A DNA stretch of 64,000 nucleotides from Myrica gale (taxonomy: Eukaryota > Streptophyta > Magnoliopsida > Fagales > Myricaceae): NCBI GenBank assembly GCA_963930655.1, contig OZ005609.1, positions 9,406,501 through 9,470,500 of the forward strand, given 5' to 3'. Under the pieces are notes generated by a model that made no database searches, was not told the origin of the DNA, and worked only from the letters and a program-made list of their open reading frames with translations. Both the position numbers and the translations under genes were made by a program. Numbering within the stretch: position 1 is the first letter of the stretch; every line of letters begins with the position of its first letter. This document shows, piece by piece, positions 1 to 10,800 of the stretch.

Positions 1-434
1 GTTTATTTATTTAGTTCAACCTTCGTCCTTGGATATTCAGTTGGGAGTTTGTTTTTACCCACCAAGATAACTCTAAGATATTATCCCAAAGATTTTTTGT
101 TAAATGGTGGAATGTATTTACCTTTGATAATATCATTTCTGCCATTTGCAAAGCCAAACATACTGAAGAAACTCATCCACATTTTCTTGCCCAAAGAAGT
201 CAGTTACAGGTGAAGCTTGTTGTGGCCAAATCTCGAGAGGATTACAAAAAATAATTAATGGATGTCCTCTCACATCTTTCTGAAGATGATGATACTAATA
301 AGCCTTACATATCATGCACAGATGACTTTTACATTCCTACTTTTGAAGATGTCCAAGATCCATATGCAAATTATGACCTAGATCTTTCTCCTAATGATAT
401 TACAGCAATTAACAGACATCTTGCTAATGAATAA
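1..434 (+). pseudogene. Endogenous pararetrovirus polyprotein, C-terminal fragment
   Basis: One forward frame (codons starting at positions divisible by 3) reads as protein from about position 15 to the stop at 432-434. A TAA at 252-254 interrupts it, and the upstream part lies outside the window. The first half contains a Lys-Trp-Trp motif near position 98, like the end of the RT/RNase H polyprotein of petuvirus/florendovirus-type Caulimoviridae as I remember them. The second half is a short acidic tail rich in Asp, Tyr and Asn. The AT-rich promoter-like stretch that follows fits a viral intergenic region. The family call is from pattern memory only; a Ty3/gypsy tail is the main alternative. 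Confidence 0.45.
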
Positions 435-1100
435 ATGTTGGAGATACCCTTCTAGAAGAGTGTTCTACAAGACCTAAAGATATTATTGCAGATACCCTTA
501 TAGAAGACCTAAGGATATTATTACATTATCTTTCTAGAAGACTCTTCTAAGAAGAAAATTTCAAGTACCAAAATACCCCTGCCGACATTTAAAAAAATAC
601 AATTTTACCCTTTGACACAAATACCCTTGCCTTTTGATACTATTCAAGGACAAAACTCGTCTTTTATCCTCTCTCATTTCTCTTTAAATACCAAGCCCCT
701 CAGTTCAAAGAACTAAGATCAAGAATACTCTCTATCTCTCTCCTCATAGCCTCTCTCTCTAAACCTTCGACATTTGCCCGCAAACTTCTCTTCTCCCGTC
801 TTCAAAAAGATATCTCAATCTTCTACCCAAATCTTCTTACTTACTTTTCTCATATCTTTCGAGATATCTCTCTGCCCAGTTCTTCATACTTACTTCTCTC
901 ATATCTTCTCAAGACATTTCCCTGTCTTATAATCCTGTAATTTTCTTTCTTCTTCTTACAATTTTTTGTTCCCGTGTTCTCCTACTTTTCTATTGTAATT
1001 TCAGTTTTCTGCTTTCCTGTTTATACTATTTTTGTACTGTTTATTTTTTAATAAATCTATGATTTCAACAATATCTATATTATTGTAGATCCCTCTCGTC
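435..1100 (+). promoter_or_regulatory. Candidate pararetroviral intergenic region with TATA and poly(A) signals
   Basis: This stretch directly follows the viral stop codon. It holds a TATA-like tttaaata at about 674-681 followed by a long CT-rich leader. An aataaa poly(A)-like signal lies at about 1050. That order (TATA, leader, poly(A) signal) is how caulimovirid genomic-RNA promoters are laid out. No primer-binding site was recognised, so this is an inference from position and composition. Confidence 0.3.
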
Positions 1101-1513
1101 TGTTTATTTTGTTCGAGATCCGCTCCAGAATCTATTAAAGCAATAATAGTAAAAGTAAAATATTTAATACAAATGGTAACTTCGGCATACTATTTTTAAA
1201 AAATAATTCGATTAATTAATTGTATAAAATTGTCTTAAGGTATGAATGGAGGAGTCATTGTCTTCAGAAAACTGTATTAAATTTTTTTTTTGTAATCCTC
1301 TCGAGATTATATATATATATATATATAAAAGGACTTAATCATGGATGAGAAGGGAGGAGCAAGATATACAAATATCAGCAGTCTTTACCCTTAAGGGGAT
1401 CCATGGAAAAAAATTACCCTCAAGGGGAACCACCTATGGACTGATTAGAGCAACGAGTGCCACGTGCCCACATAGTAAACAAAGTTTTCCTTCCCAAAAG
1501 TATATGTAATGCA

Positions 1514-1710
1514 GGGCTGTGTTTGCATTGTAAAATTTTACCCTTCCTAAAATTTTAACACAATAAAATATTACAATATAATCTCTCTCTCCCCATCAAA
1601 TCATTATTTTTCACTACAAAAAAATATAAAAAACTATCTCTCTCTTTACTTTTTCACTAAACTCAATACCTAAAATTTTAACAACACTAAAATTTTACAA
1701 AACAAACCCA
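1514..1710. mobile_element. AT-rich MITE, copy 1 of a local family
   Basis: A ~200-bp AT-rich unit starts with gggctgtgtttgc and ends near aacaaaccca. It contains blocks such as acacaataaaatattacaat and a CT-rich stretch. These blocks recur in the same order at about 5034-5207 and, more diverged, at 42498-42680. There is no coding capacity. It is a non-autonomous repeat whose superfamily I cannot assign. Confidence 0.55.
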
Positions 1711-1896
1711 CCCACTCAAAGGATCTCAAAGGAGAACCAAAACTTGCCCTCGCAGAAGGTAACGGGTTTCATGTGCTGACATGTTTGGCTTCTAAAATTT
1801 TAGTGAAAATTTATCTGATAAAATAATTTTAAAATAATATTTTTATCTATCAAATTATTTATTTTTATTAAAAATATATAAAAATTTACAACAATC

Positions 1897-2000
1897 TTTT
1901 TTTTTCTAGGCAAAGCAGGTCAAGCCGGTGGGAGGATTTGAACCCCAGTTCAGGACCCTCCATAGAGGAGGAGATGCCAGTTGAGCCTAGGTCATTGGCA
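1897..2000 (-). mobile_element. tRNA-derived SINE fragment
   Basis: Read on the minus strand, a pol III A-box-like sequence (TAGGCTCAACTGG) is followed by a B-box-like GGGTTCAAATCC. The unit ends in CTTTGCCTAG plus an A-tail (poly-T at 1897-1905 on the plus strand). The layout is tRNA-like head, short body, A-tail, as in plant SINEs such as the Au family. At ~100 bp it is short. It is not a tRNA gene because no acceptor stem pairs. Confidence 0.55.
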
Positions 2001-5000
2001 AAAAATTCACTACAATCAAAACTTTATTTATAAACTTCAAAATTTTGAAAATCATGCATGGACCGTAATTTCAAGATATTTAAAAATAAACCGATAAAAG
2101 ACTAGCATACACTCGCCTTGCAGTCTCTTTCGAAACAAAATTTCCTTTTCAAGGCTATTAATGTACAAATTGGAGATTTATTTTTTTTGCGAGCACAAAT
2201 TGGTAAAAGACAGAAAAGTTTGACTCTCCGACTGTCCAACACACTCGGACCTTTCCATTTAGAGGAAAAATATAAATGCACTCTTAGTAATAAAAATCAC
2301 AACGTTCTCTATTTCTGAAGGCGCCCAACAATTCAAGACTAGTGAAAATAGATATACGTCCCTCTGAAGAACGAGTAATACGTGCAGTACCTAAGAGTAC
2401 ACAATTGCCGGGCCCGCGTTCTGCCTGATCGGTAGCCACCGGCCGTCGCCAACCAAATATTCCCGTAGCACTATTCCGTGGAAGATCAACTCGCGAATCA
2501 GGAGATTACTATATAAATCAATCCAAAACTTCTATGCTCTGAAAAGCAATACGAAAAACAAAAAGGTCAATTTCTGTAGGATTTGAAGCTCTTAGATTGG
2601 GGGATTGGGATTGTTGCGTGGGAGAGAGAGAGACTTGGAGAAGACTTAAAGAATCCGAGAGATGCTAGAAGACTACGGGCATTTGGAGCCTTGTGGCTGC
2701 ATACTTGATCGTCTGGCAATTCCCAAGTTGCAAGGAAACCGAAAAGGGTCCGGATTAGTCGGTTGGGGTGTGTCCGGGTGTGGAGAACAAAAAAGTCTAG
2801 AAAAAAAAAATCACAACATTGCGTTGCATCGGAATCGCTTTGGCTATCCACGTGTAATGTTGTCGGTGGCCGAATCCTAAGCGTTCCTAATTTCTTTATT
2901 TAATACGATTACGTTACGTGTATTATAAATGATATGACGTACAAAGGGAGACAATCTGGCAGAAGGAACCAAATAATTTTTTTCTTGGCTGCCAATAATA
3001 GAAAAATCATTGCCGAATTTATTTTTTAAGGAAAAAAATATTCAAAAAAATGTATAAAGAGACGTTTGTTTTCTAATATTTTCACCCACAACATTTTTAA
3101 ATAATTATAAAATAATCTTTCTCCTTATTAAATTATTAAATAATATTATACTATTCAATTAAATCTTTTCTCCTAACTCTTCTAATTAAATTTCATACCG
3201 AGAAACTCGATGGAATGTTAAACACTGAGGAAAAAACAAAAAAAATTAAAATAATAGCTTTCAAAAGCTGGGGGGGCTTACTTTCTCGAAGAGAGATGTC
3301 ACCAACCCTTCCTTTGTCCACTTCCTACCGACTGCTCGGGACTAGCTGGATTACAATTACAAACGATGAGGTCTTTATCAAAGGCATCGACCGCATCTTC
3401 CACGTGGGAGGCAGTCGGGGTGCGAGTGTACAGAATGTAATGTCCAACTTGCACTAAAAAAGTAAGGAAATCCGTATTCTCCAGGGCGTTTGTTGTCGTC
3501 GGTTACATTAAATAATTTTTTATTATTATAATATTTATTTAATTTTTTTATTAACTCACAAAATATCTTTATTTTTTCATCAATCCTAATACTCCAATAT
3601 TTCTACCACATCAAAATTTCCATAAACAAACACCACATAAAGCAAATGAAGAGAAATAGACTAAATTTAACAGCCATTCTCTACTCATGGTTCTCCTTTG
3701 AGATACTTCCGAAAGTAATTTTACTGATCAGCTTCTCATCGTTCTGTATTGCAGGTGTAATCTAATTCGTTTGGATCAACTTTAATTATTCACGTTGTCA
3801 GACATGGATTTTTCTACCCAATGAGTCGTGAAAGAATATGGCTTCAAAATACCATTAAAATTATATATTTTTTTATAACTGCATTTTGCTCTCGATATGA
3901 GAAATAACACATAATTGAAACGTGTTCATACTCCCCCTTTTGTCTTCAAATATTATTCTCACTTTTAACTAATGACAATGTCTCTACATTTTTCTTCTTC
4001 TTCATTCATTGGAAGTCCACTAAACCTCTCCTCACATCATAAGCAAGATTTGATACGTTATCCGTTCAGTATATTTTTCCCATTAGACCAACGTGGAAAT
4101 TTACATATCAAAATTAATAGTATATTGTTCCTCGGAAAAGGGAAAATTCGTCTACTTTTAAAAAAAAAACAAAAGGGTTTATTATTTCGTGCAGTTATTT
4201 AATTACTTATTGGCTCTGTGCAATTATAGAAAGGACTTCCGTGTCTCTTGATTTCTTGTTGAGCGCGAGAGGTTATTTTGTCAACATGTCTGGGACCATA
4301 GCATTCCAAAAGAATATAAAAAAAATGACGGAAATTGAGATTTGGTTAACAGAGGGATTGGGATTGGGACTGGTCCCGGTCCTGGTCCTGGTCCTGGTCC
4401 TGGTCCTGGGACATTCGTTCCTTCCGCCTGGATTAGTTGCTAATTGGCTGTATCGTGGCAATGGGTTTGCTGGCTGCTGCCAATATGCTATTTTGGGGTT
4501 ATTCCGACGACGTTTTGATTTGGGATCGGCTATGACAACGAAGGTGTGCCATGATTTTTCCTTTCTGGACAAGTAACGTGAGCTATGGCTTAGGGAAAAA
4601 AATAAAGAAAGAAGTAACGTGTGCTATGACTTTCAGTTACCGACAATCTTATGATATAGCTCATTGCCAGTACTTCAGTTTGGCATTGGTTCAATGGATG
4701 GGTGGGTCCCTAGTAGATAACCTTTTTGATATCAATAGATTTATAAAATATCCAATTAATATTTATTTACAATTTAAAATTAAAATTACGATGCTAAGAA
4801 AAAAAACTGTGAAAATTATTATACAAATTCGACCCGTATGATATTGATTTCGTGCAATCGATTATAATAAATCGTTTTTCGCGTTCATTATTTTATACAA
4901 ATTTTACTAGAAACTAATGATTGACTCAAAGCTAACTGGGTTTCAAGCACTTTTGATCAGAGGTAACAGTCTTACCAACATGGAAAGAAGGAAGGAAATA

Positions 5001-5030
5001 GTAAAAAAACTAAAAGCCAACAGGAACGAG
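2001..5030. other. Gene-poor AT-rich spacer
   Basis: I see no gene here. Short open frames (about 2118-2318, 2662-2880, 3972-4202, 4241-4576) have no recognisable domain. A hexamer microsatellite (ggtcct)n sits at about 4375-4408. AT-rich stretches near 3060-3200 and 3500-3640 resemble decayed MITEs. Confidence 0.5.
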
Positions 5031-5033
5031 GCT

Positions 5034-5207
5034 GAGTTTATGTTATAAAATTTTAACACAATAAAATATTACAATATAAATTTTTTCTCTCATCAAATCA
5101 TTACTTTTCACTACAACAAATATAAAAAATTATCTCTCTCTTCACTTTTTTATTAAACTCAATACCTAAAATTTTAACAACACTAAAATTTTACAAAACA
5201 AACTCAC
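5034..5207. mobile_element. AT-rich MITE, copy 2 of a local family
   Basis: It is very similar to the unit at 1514-1710 and shares in the same order acacaataaaatattacaat, the catcaaatcatta block, actcaatacctaaaatttta and the aacaaac end. It lies directly beside the foldback element at 5231-5841. Confidence 0.55.
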
Positions 5208-5230
5208 CTTGAACCAATTTCGAAAAAAAA

Positions 5231-5841
5231 GGTTAAATGCATATCATGCACGTGTGGTGTGCGGTAATAACAAATATGCCCTTGAGGTAAACAAATTTTT
5301 TTTCATACCCCTGAGGTAAACATTCAGGAGAAAATATGTTCTTCCGTTATGTGCCGTTTGAAACGCTAACGGTAAATGCTGATGTGTCAAAATTAGACAC
5401 GTCAGCACAAATAATAAATCGACACGTGACATTTTCGAAAAAAAGGGAGAACCCCTTCGCCACCACGGCTCCCCTGCTCAGGGGTGGCTCGCGTCCGCCT
5501 CGCGCGTCGAGCGACGCGGGGAGATCTGGGCTCCCCCGTCGCCGGGGTGACACCCTGCCGGCCACCCCTGAATAGGGGAGCCGCGGCGGCGAAGGGAGCC
5601 CAGATCGCCACTCGAAGGGGTTCTCTCTTTTTTTTCGAAAATGCCACGTGTCGATTTATGATTGGTGCTGACGTGTCTAATTTTGACACGTCATCATTTA
5701 CCATTAGTGTTTCAAACGGCACATAACGGAAGGACATATTTGCTCCTGAATGTTTACCTCAGGGGTATGAAAAAACTTTATTTATCTCAGGGGCATAGTT
5801 GCTATTACCGCATACCACATGAGCATGACATGCATTTAACC
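5231..5841. mobile_element. Foldback (MULE-like) non-autonomous element
   Basis: The element begins ggttaaatgcatatcatgca and ends in its imperfect reverse complement. The inverted repeats run about 200 bp inward from each end. Matching blocks include the gaggtaaacattcagga / tcctgaatgtttacctc pair and the gacacgtcagca pair. The core (about 5460-5610) is GC-rich and also self-complementary, so nearly the whole unit can snap back. Runs of 8 or more A on both flanks could be a target duplication but are uninformative. There is no transposase. Long terminal inverted repeats fit MULE-type elements; the superfamily is inferred. Confidence 0.7.
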
Positions 5842-6059
5842 CAAAAAAAAAAACCGGACTGAACCAAATGAAGAGAGAGGGAGAGAAGGGGAGAGACAGA
5901 CATGGGGTGAGGCGACCAGGATCCTCTGAGAGTATTGCAGAGGGTCCAATTTGGTGAGAGGCAGAAACAAAAGTGTAGGTCCCACCCTGGACCCACACCC
6001 TCTCTCTCTACCTCTCACCGGCAGCGAATTGCAGGAGAGCTGGATCCAGGGTGAGGTGG

Positions 6060-7500
6060 GATAGGAGAATACAGCTCAGTCCCTTTGGGCTTTTTTTGGC
6101 GACGTGACATCTTATATCCACATCTGCAGCGATGCCTTTCTTTAAGATATTTCTTTTCTTAATTAATATAGGTGGCGTTTATTGATATATAAATTTTGAA
6201 TAAAATAAATCTATTTTAAAATTTTAACATCTACTGTCTATATATATATATACTCTAATTTTTTTTACAATTTTTAATAAATTTTAATATTAGAAAAATT
6301 CTTCAAAATTTTAACAAACAAACGCTCTGTAATTTACTTCCTAATTACTCCGCATGACGAAATAATATAAAGATCAATTTTTTTTATCTCTCTCCATCGT
6401 TCCTTGTTCATCTTAAATCAATCAAAGTCATATAATTATTCTTAAGTCGGTGGTAGTACTTTTTCAGTCTTTGTTTCTCCTTGTGTTTTCCTATAATCAT
6501 GTGAATCTTGCCTATTTAATTATTTGTTTTTTTTAAAATTACCTTTTTCTTTTCCTTTTTACTTTCAATATTTTATTTAAAGTAAAAAAACAGTCTTATA
6601 AATTTTGTTTATTAAAAATTAATCACCTAATAAAAAAATCTATATAAATTAAGAGTCAAAATATTTATTTTAAAAATCGAATAACTTATCTTAAACTTTA
6701 TTTTTATTAATGGACTAATTTTTTATTAATAAAAGAGGTGTATATCTAAAAGAGTGATGGCAAAACTGTCTGATTCAAAGTTATAATTGAGGAGTAATTC
6801 GCTAAAAGTTAATATTATAAGGACTGTATGAGTAATTAACCTTTAATTTTACGCATTAATTTTTTTAAAAGGGTGACGGGATCCATTTATATTTATATTT
6901 ATTAATTTTAGAGACTGCAGTTTATATCTCACACAAATCAAATAATTATGAAATCAAAGACAAATAGGTCCAGCAATTAATCATAATAGTGACATTCTAA
7001 TTTAACTTATGGAGACGATATCCCCAAACCTCTCCGTCCCCTGTTTATAGCTTTTTGTCGTTTTCTTTTCCGGAAAATAGATAACTTTAATTTGTTAGTT
7101 ATTACCTCCAAGCGTAGTGTCGAATTAGCAGTTAATTGACGTATTAGGTGTGTCGGCGGAGAGACACTGTTGATAAGGATAGAATAGGAAGAGAGAAAAT
7201 GCTAAAACTGGAACGAGTGGTACAAACAGAGCAGCGGATAGACAGACAGAGAGAGAAAATCGGTTGTGTAATAAATAATAAGCTGGGAGAGTGATTTATT
7301 TATTAATTTTTGCAAAGTACAAAAAAAAACTATGCTGATTTGATAATAATTGAAGCCGGATGGTCATGGTAGAGGAGCAAAAATCGAGCGAATAAAAGAA
7401 GGGGGAAAAAAAGAAATGAATTATTGGAGGTTGGAGGAGAAGGAGAATCCTGTTTGATATTTTATTGGTGTTCGTTTTTTTCTTTCGAGTTTTCTGTTGA
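6060..7500. other. Spacer upstream of the CESA gene
   Basis: AT-rich DNA without a recognisable gene. A MITE-like unit with gcgttt / caaacgc ends spans about 6175-6330. The part nearest the gene (about 7200 onward) is purine-rich and probably grades into promoter and 5' leader. No convincing TATA box could be fixed. Confidence 0.4.
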
Positions 7501-7754
7501 TGTTGGGGGAGAGAAGCAAAGAATGATAAGAGAGAGAGCGATAGGGGTGTGAAAGGGAAAGAAAGGGCCACAGAAAAGGGGGAGGAACTTGCTGTTTTTG
7601 CATTGGGGGAAATCAGAGAGAGAGAGAGCGAGAGAGCAAAAGAGAGCTTCTCAAGACATCGATCTTTGGGAGGGTGCAGATTGGGGAGTAGCTTCACTTC
7701 TACTGCCTGTGCCTCTTCCTCGTTTTGTACTCTTTTCCGGTTGTTGCTGGGAGA

Positions 7755-7811
7755 ATGCCATATGTTACTTCCTTTTTGATGGGTTTAGTTCCTAGCAAGA
7801 CTCGACACTGA
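7755..7811 (+). other. Candidate uORF in the CESA 5' leader
   Basis: An ATG at 7755 opens an 18-codon frame ending in TGA at 7809-7811, 80 nt before the CESA start codon. There is no further ATG before the main start at 7892. If the transcript begins in or upstream of the GA-repeat leader (about 7615-7645), ribosomes would meet this frame first. The transcript start is not known from sequence. Confidence 0.4.
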
Positions 7812-7891
7812 AGTCCATAAGCAATAGATCTTGGATTGGACAGATCTGGGGTCTGAAATAAAGAGGCTGCTCGAGATTTGTGAGAACGAGA

Positions 7892-10800
7892 ATGGAAGTG
7901 AGTTCAGGGTTAGTGGCAGGTTCTCACAACCGGAATGAACTCGTCGTCATCCGCCGTGAGGGCGAATCCGCTGTGAGCTCCTCTTACTTTCTTAGTTTAC
8001 AACTAATCTTCCATTTCCGCCTTCTTCATCTTGTGTATTATCTTTTAATCTACATTGACTGTTTTTATTCGCTGTGCTGCTCATTGAGTTGAAAGATAGA
8101 TAGATAGTTAAGATAGAATTTCGGTTTCGGTGGTGCAGACGAAGCCGCAGGAGTTAAGTGGGCAAATATGCCAGATATGCGGAGACGATGTGGGACTAAC
8201 TGTGGACGGAGAGCTGTTCGTGGCCTGCAACGAGTGTGCTTTTCCCATCTGTAGAACTTGCTACGAGTATGAACGCAGAGAAGGAAACCAAGTCTGCCCT
8301 CAATGCAAAACCAGATTCAAGCGTCTCAAGGGTTCGTTCTCTCTCTCGAAAATTAGCAGTTGCTTGTTATTTTCCTATGATTCTACATAAAGCAATCAAT
8401 CGAACTTGTTTTTGCTTAATGAACGCCGTACATTTCAGGGTGTGCTAGAGTCCAGGGCGACGAAGAGGAAGATGACACCGATGACCTCGAGAATGAATTC
8501 AATTTCGATCCCACTAAGCACGATGCGCACCACGCTCTTTTTGCCGATGCAATGCTTCACTATGGCCGTGGCTCTGACTCCGATCTCCCTCACGTCCTTC
8601 ATCCTACTGCCCAAGTTCCCCTCCTCACTAACGGTCAAATGGTACCCCTCACTAGTCCCATATCCCTTCCCGTCCTTCTTTATTCATCTAACTCTTAATT
8701 GCTTCTCACAGTTTTGCATTTTTTAACTAATCATTAATCTATTTGATGACTTACTGGGCTTGGATTTTCCTTCTATGCTCTGCGTCCATTCTCTAATGCT
8801 TGCAGAGTTGTCGGTGCAGGTTGATGACATTCCTCCTGAACAACATGCTTTGGTCCCTTCGTATGGAGGGGGTGCTGGTGGAGGCAGAAGGATCCACCCT
8901 CTTCCATTCTCAGATCCTGCCTTTCCAGGTTTAATTCCGACTAGCTTTACTCTCACATAACTTTCACCTTTTCTCGAATACTACCATTAGCTGCTAGTTC
9001 AGCTACCGTATATCGGCTCCTGGATTGTTGACTTGTTTCTGTGACTTAAAACTTGAACATCTGTCACGAGTTTTCTTCCCAATTGGCAGTGCAACCCAGA
9101 TCCATGGATCCTTCCAAAGACTTGGCTGCTTATGGCTATGGCAGTGTGGCTTGGAAGGAAAGAATGGAGAACTGGAAGCAAAAACAAGAAAAGTTGCAGA
9201 TGATGAAGAGTGAAAATTCCGGCAAAGATTGGGACTATGGTGGGGATGGCCCAAATCTTCCACTGTATGTGACCCCTATCTGTACTTCTGTCTGATTCAA
9301 TTGAATGGAATTAGCATTTCTTTTATAGTCACTTGGGCCATGAGTTTTCTGCCTATACACTATTATGCTCTAAGCCTCCCACTAAATTTTGAGATGCTCA
9401 TGTTTTTAAAGTTTAATTCTGATGGTTAAAATGACTGCATCACTGTTAAACGCTTCTTTAAATAGTGAAGACTAGTGATTGCTAGTCGTGGGGAGGTAAT
9501 AATTTGTTGCTTGTGGATCAGAATGGATGAGGCAAGGCAACCATTGTCTAGAAAGCTACCTATCCCATCAAGCCAAATCAACCCTTACCGGATGGTCATC
9601 ATAATTCGACTTGTGGTTCTTGGATTCTTCTTCCATTATCGAGTCATGCATCCTGTAAATGATGCATACGCATTGTGGCTTATATCTGTAATATGTGAGA
9701 TTTGGTTTGCACTTTCGTGGATTCTTGATCAATTCCCGAAGTGGCTACCTATTGACAGGGAAACTTATCTCGACAGGTTGTCCCTTAGGTAAGAAAAAAC
9801 GACCACTTTCTACTCGTACAATTGTGACTATGGTCCAAATTTGGCACATATTTACGTCCCTTGTGACTCTTCCTTGTTGTCAGGTATGAGAAAGAAGGAC
9901 AACCTTCTCAACTTTCTCCAGTGGACATATTTGTGAGTACTGTTGATCCATTGAAAGAACCTCCTCTGGTGACTGCAAACACGGTTCTTTCCATCCTTGC
10001 AGTGGACTACCCTGTTGATAAGATCTCATGTTATGTTTCCGACGATGGTGCTGCTATGCTGACATTTGAGGCACTGTCAGAAACATCCGAGTTTGCAAAG
10101 AAGTGGGTCCCTTTCTGTAAGAAGTTCAACATTGAGCCACGGGCACCGGAATTCTATTTTGCTCAGAAGATGGATTACCTCAGAGATAAGGTACTGCCAT
10201 CATTTGTGAAGGAGCGGAGAGCAATGAAGGTAATAAGTTGCAATGCCTTGAGGTTATCCCGTTACTGCTTGTCAAATATATGTTTAACCTTTTAGTCATT
10301 CATATTGTAGAGAGAGTATGAAGAGTTTAAAGTTCGAGTCAATGCTTTGGTTGCCAAGGCCCAAAAGGTCCCAGAAGAAGGGTGGACGATGCAGGATGGG
10401 ACTCTATGGCCTGGGAATGATGTCCGGGATCATCCTGGAATGATTCAGGTACATGAATTTTGGATTTCATTTCATATACTTCTCTTTATGACTCATTCTG
10501 CTTTGAAAAATACATGTTTTCTGCAATCCTTCATAGGTATTTCTTGGCCAAAGTGGAGGGCATGACACTGACGGAAACGAATTACCACGCCTGGTGTATG
10601 TTTCTAGAGAAAAGAGGCCTGGGTTTAATCACCACAAAAAGGCTGGAGCAATGAATGCTTTGGTATGTATCTTGAAAGAAAGTATTTTCTGTACCCATGC
10701 GCCTTCTTGCCAACATGTCGCGTGATTACAATTTAATCTTTATTTGTCAAACAGGTCAGAGTCTCTGCCGTGCTGACAAATGCTCCTTATCTGTTGAACT

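Noticed and set aside
1897..2000. Functional tRNA gene suggested by the B box
   Set aside because: No acceptor-stem pairing and an A-tail at the end; this is a SINE.
4241..4576. 111-codon open frame with Leu-Val repeats
   Set aside because: The repeat part is simply the translation of the (ggtcct)n microsatellite; both strands are open for the same reason.
5336..5737. Open frames on both strands within 5336-5737
   Set aside because: They are mirror translations of the inverted repeat arms of the foldback element.
7296..7697. Ser/Leu-rich minus-strand open frame upstream of CESA
   Set aside because: Translation of the GA-rich 5' leader on the opposite strand.
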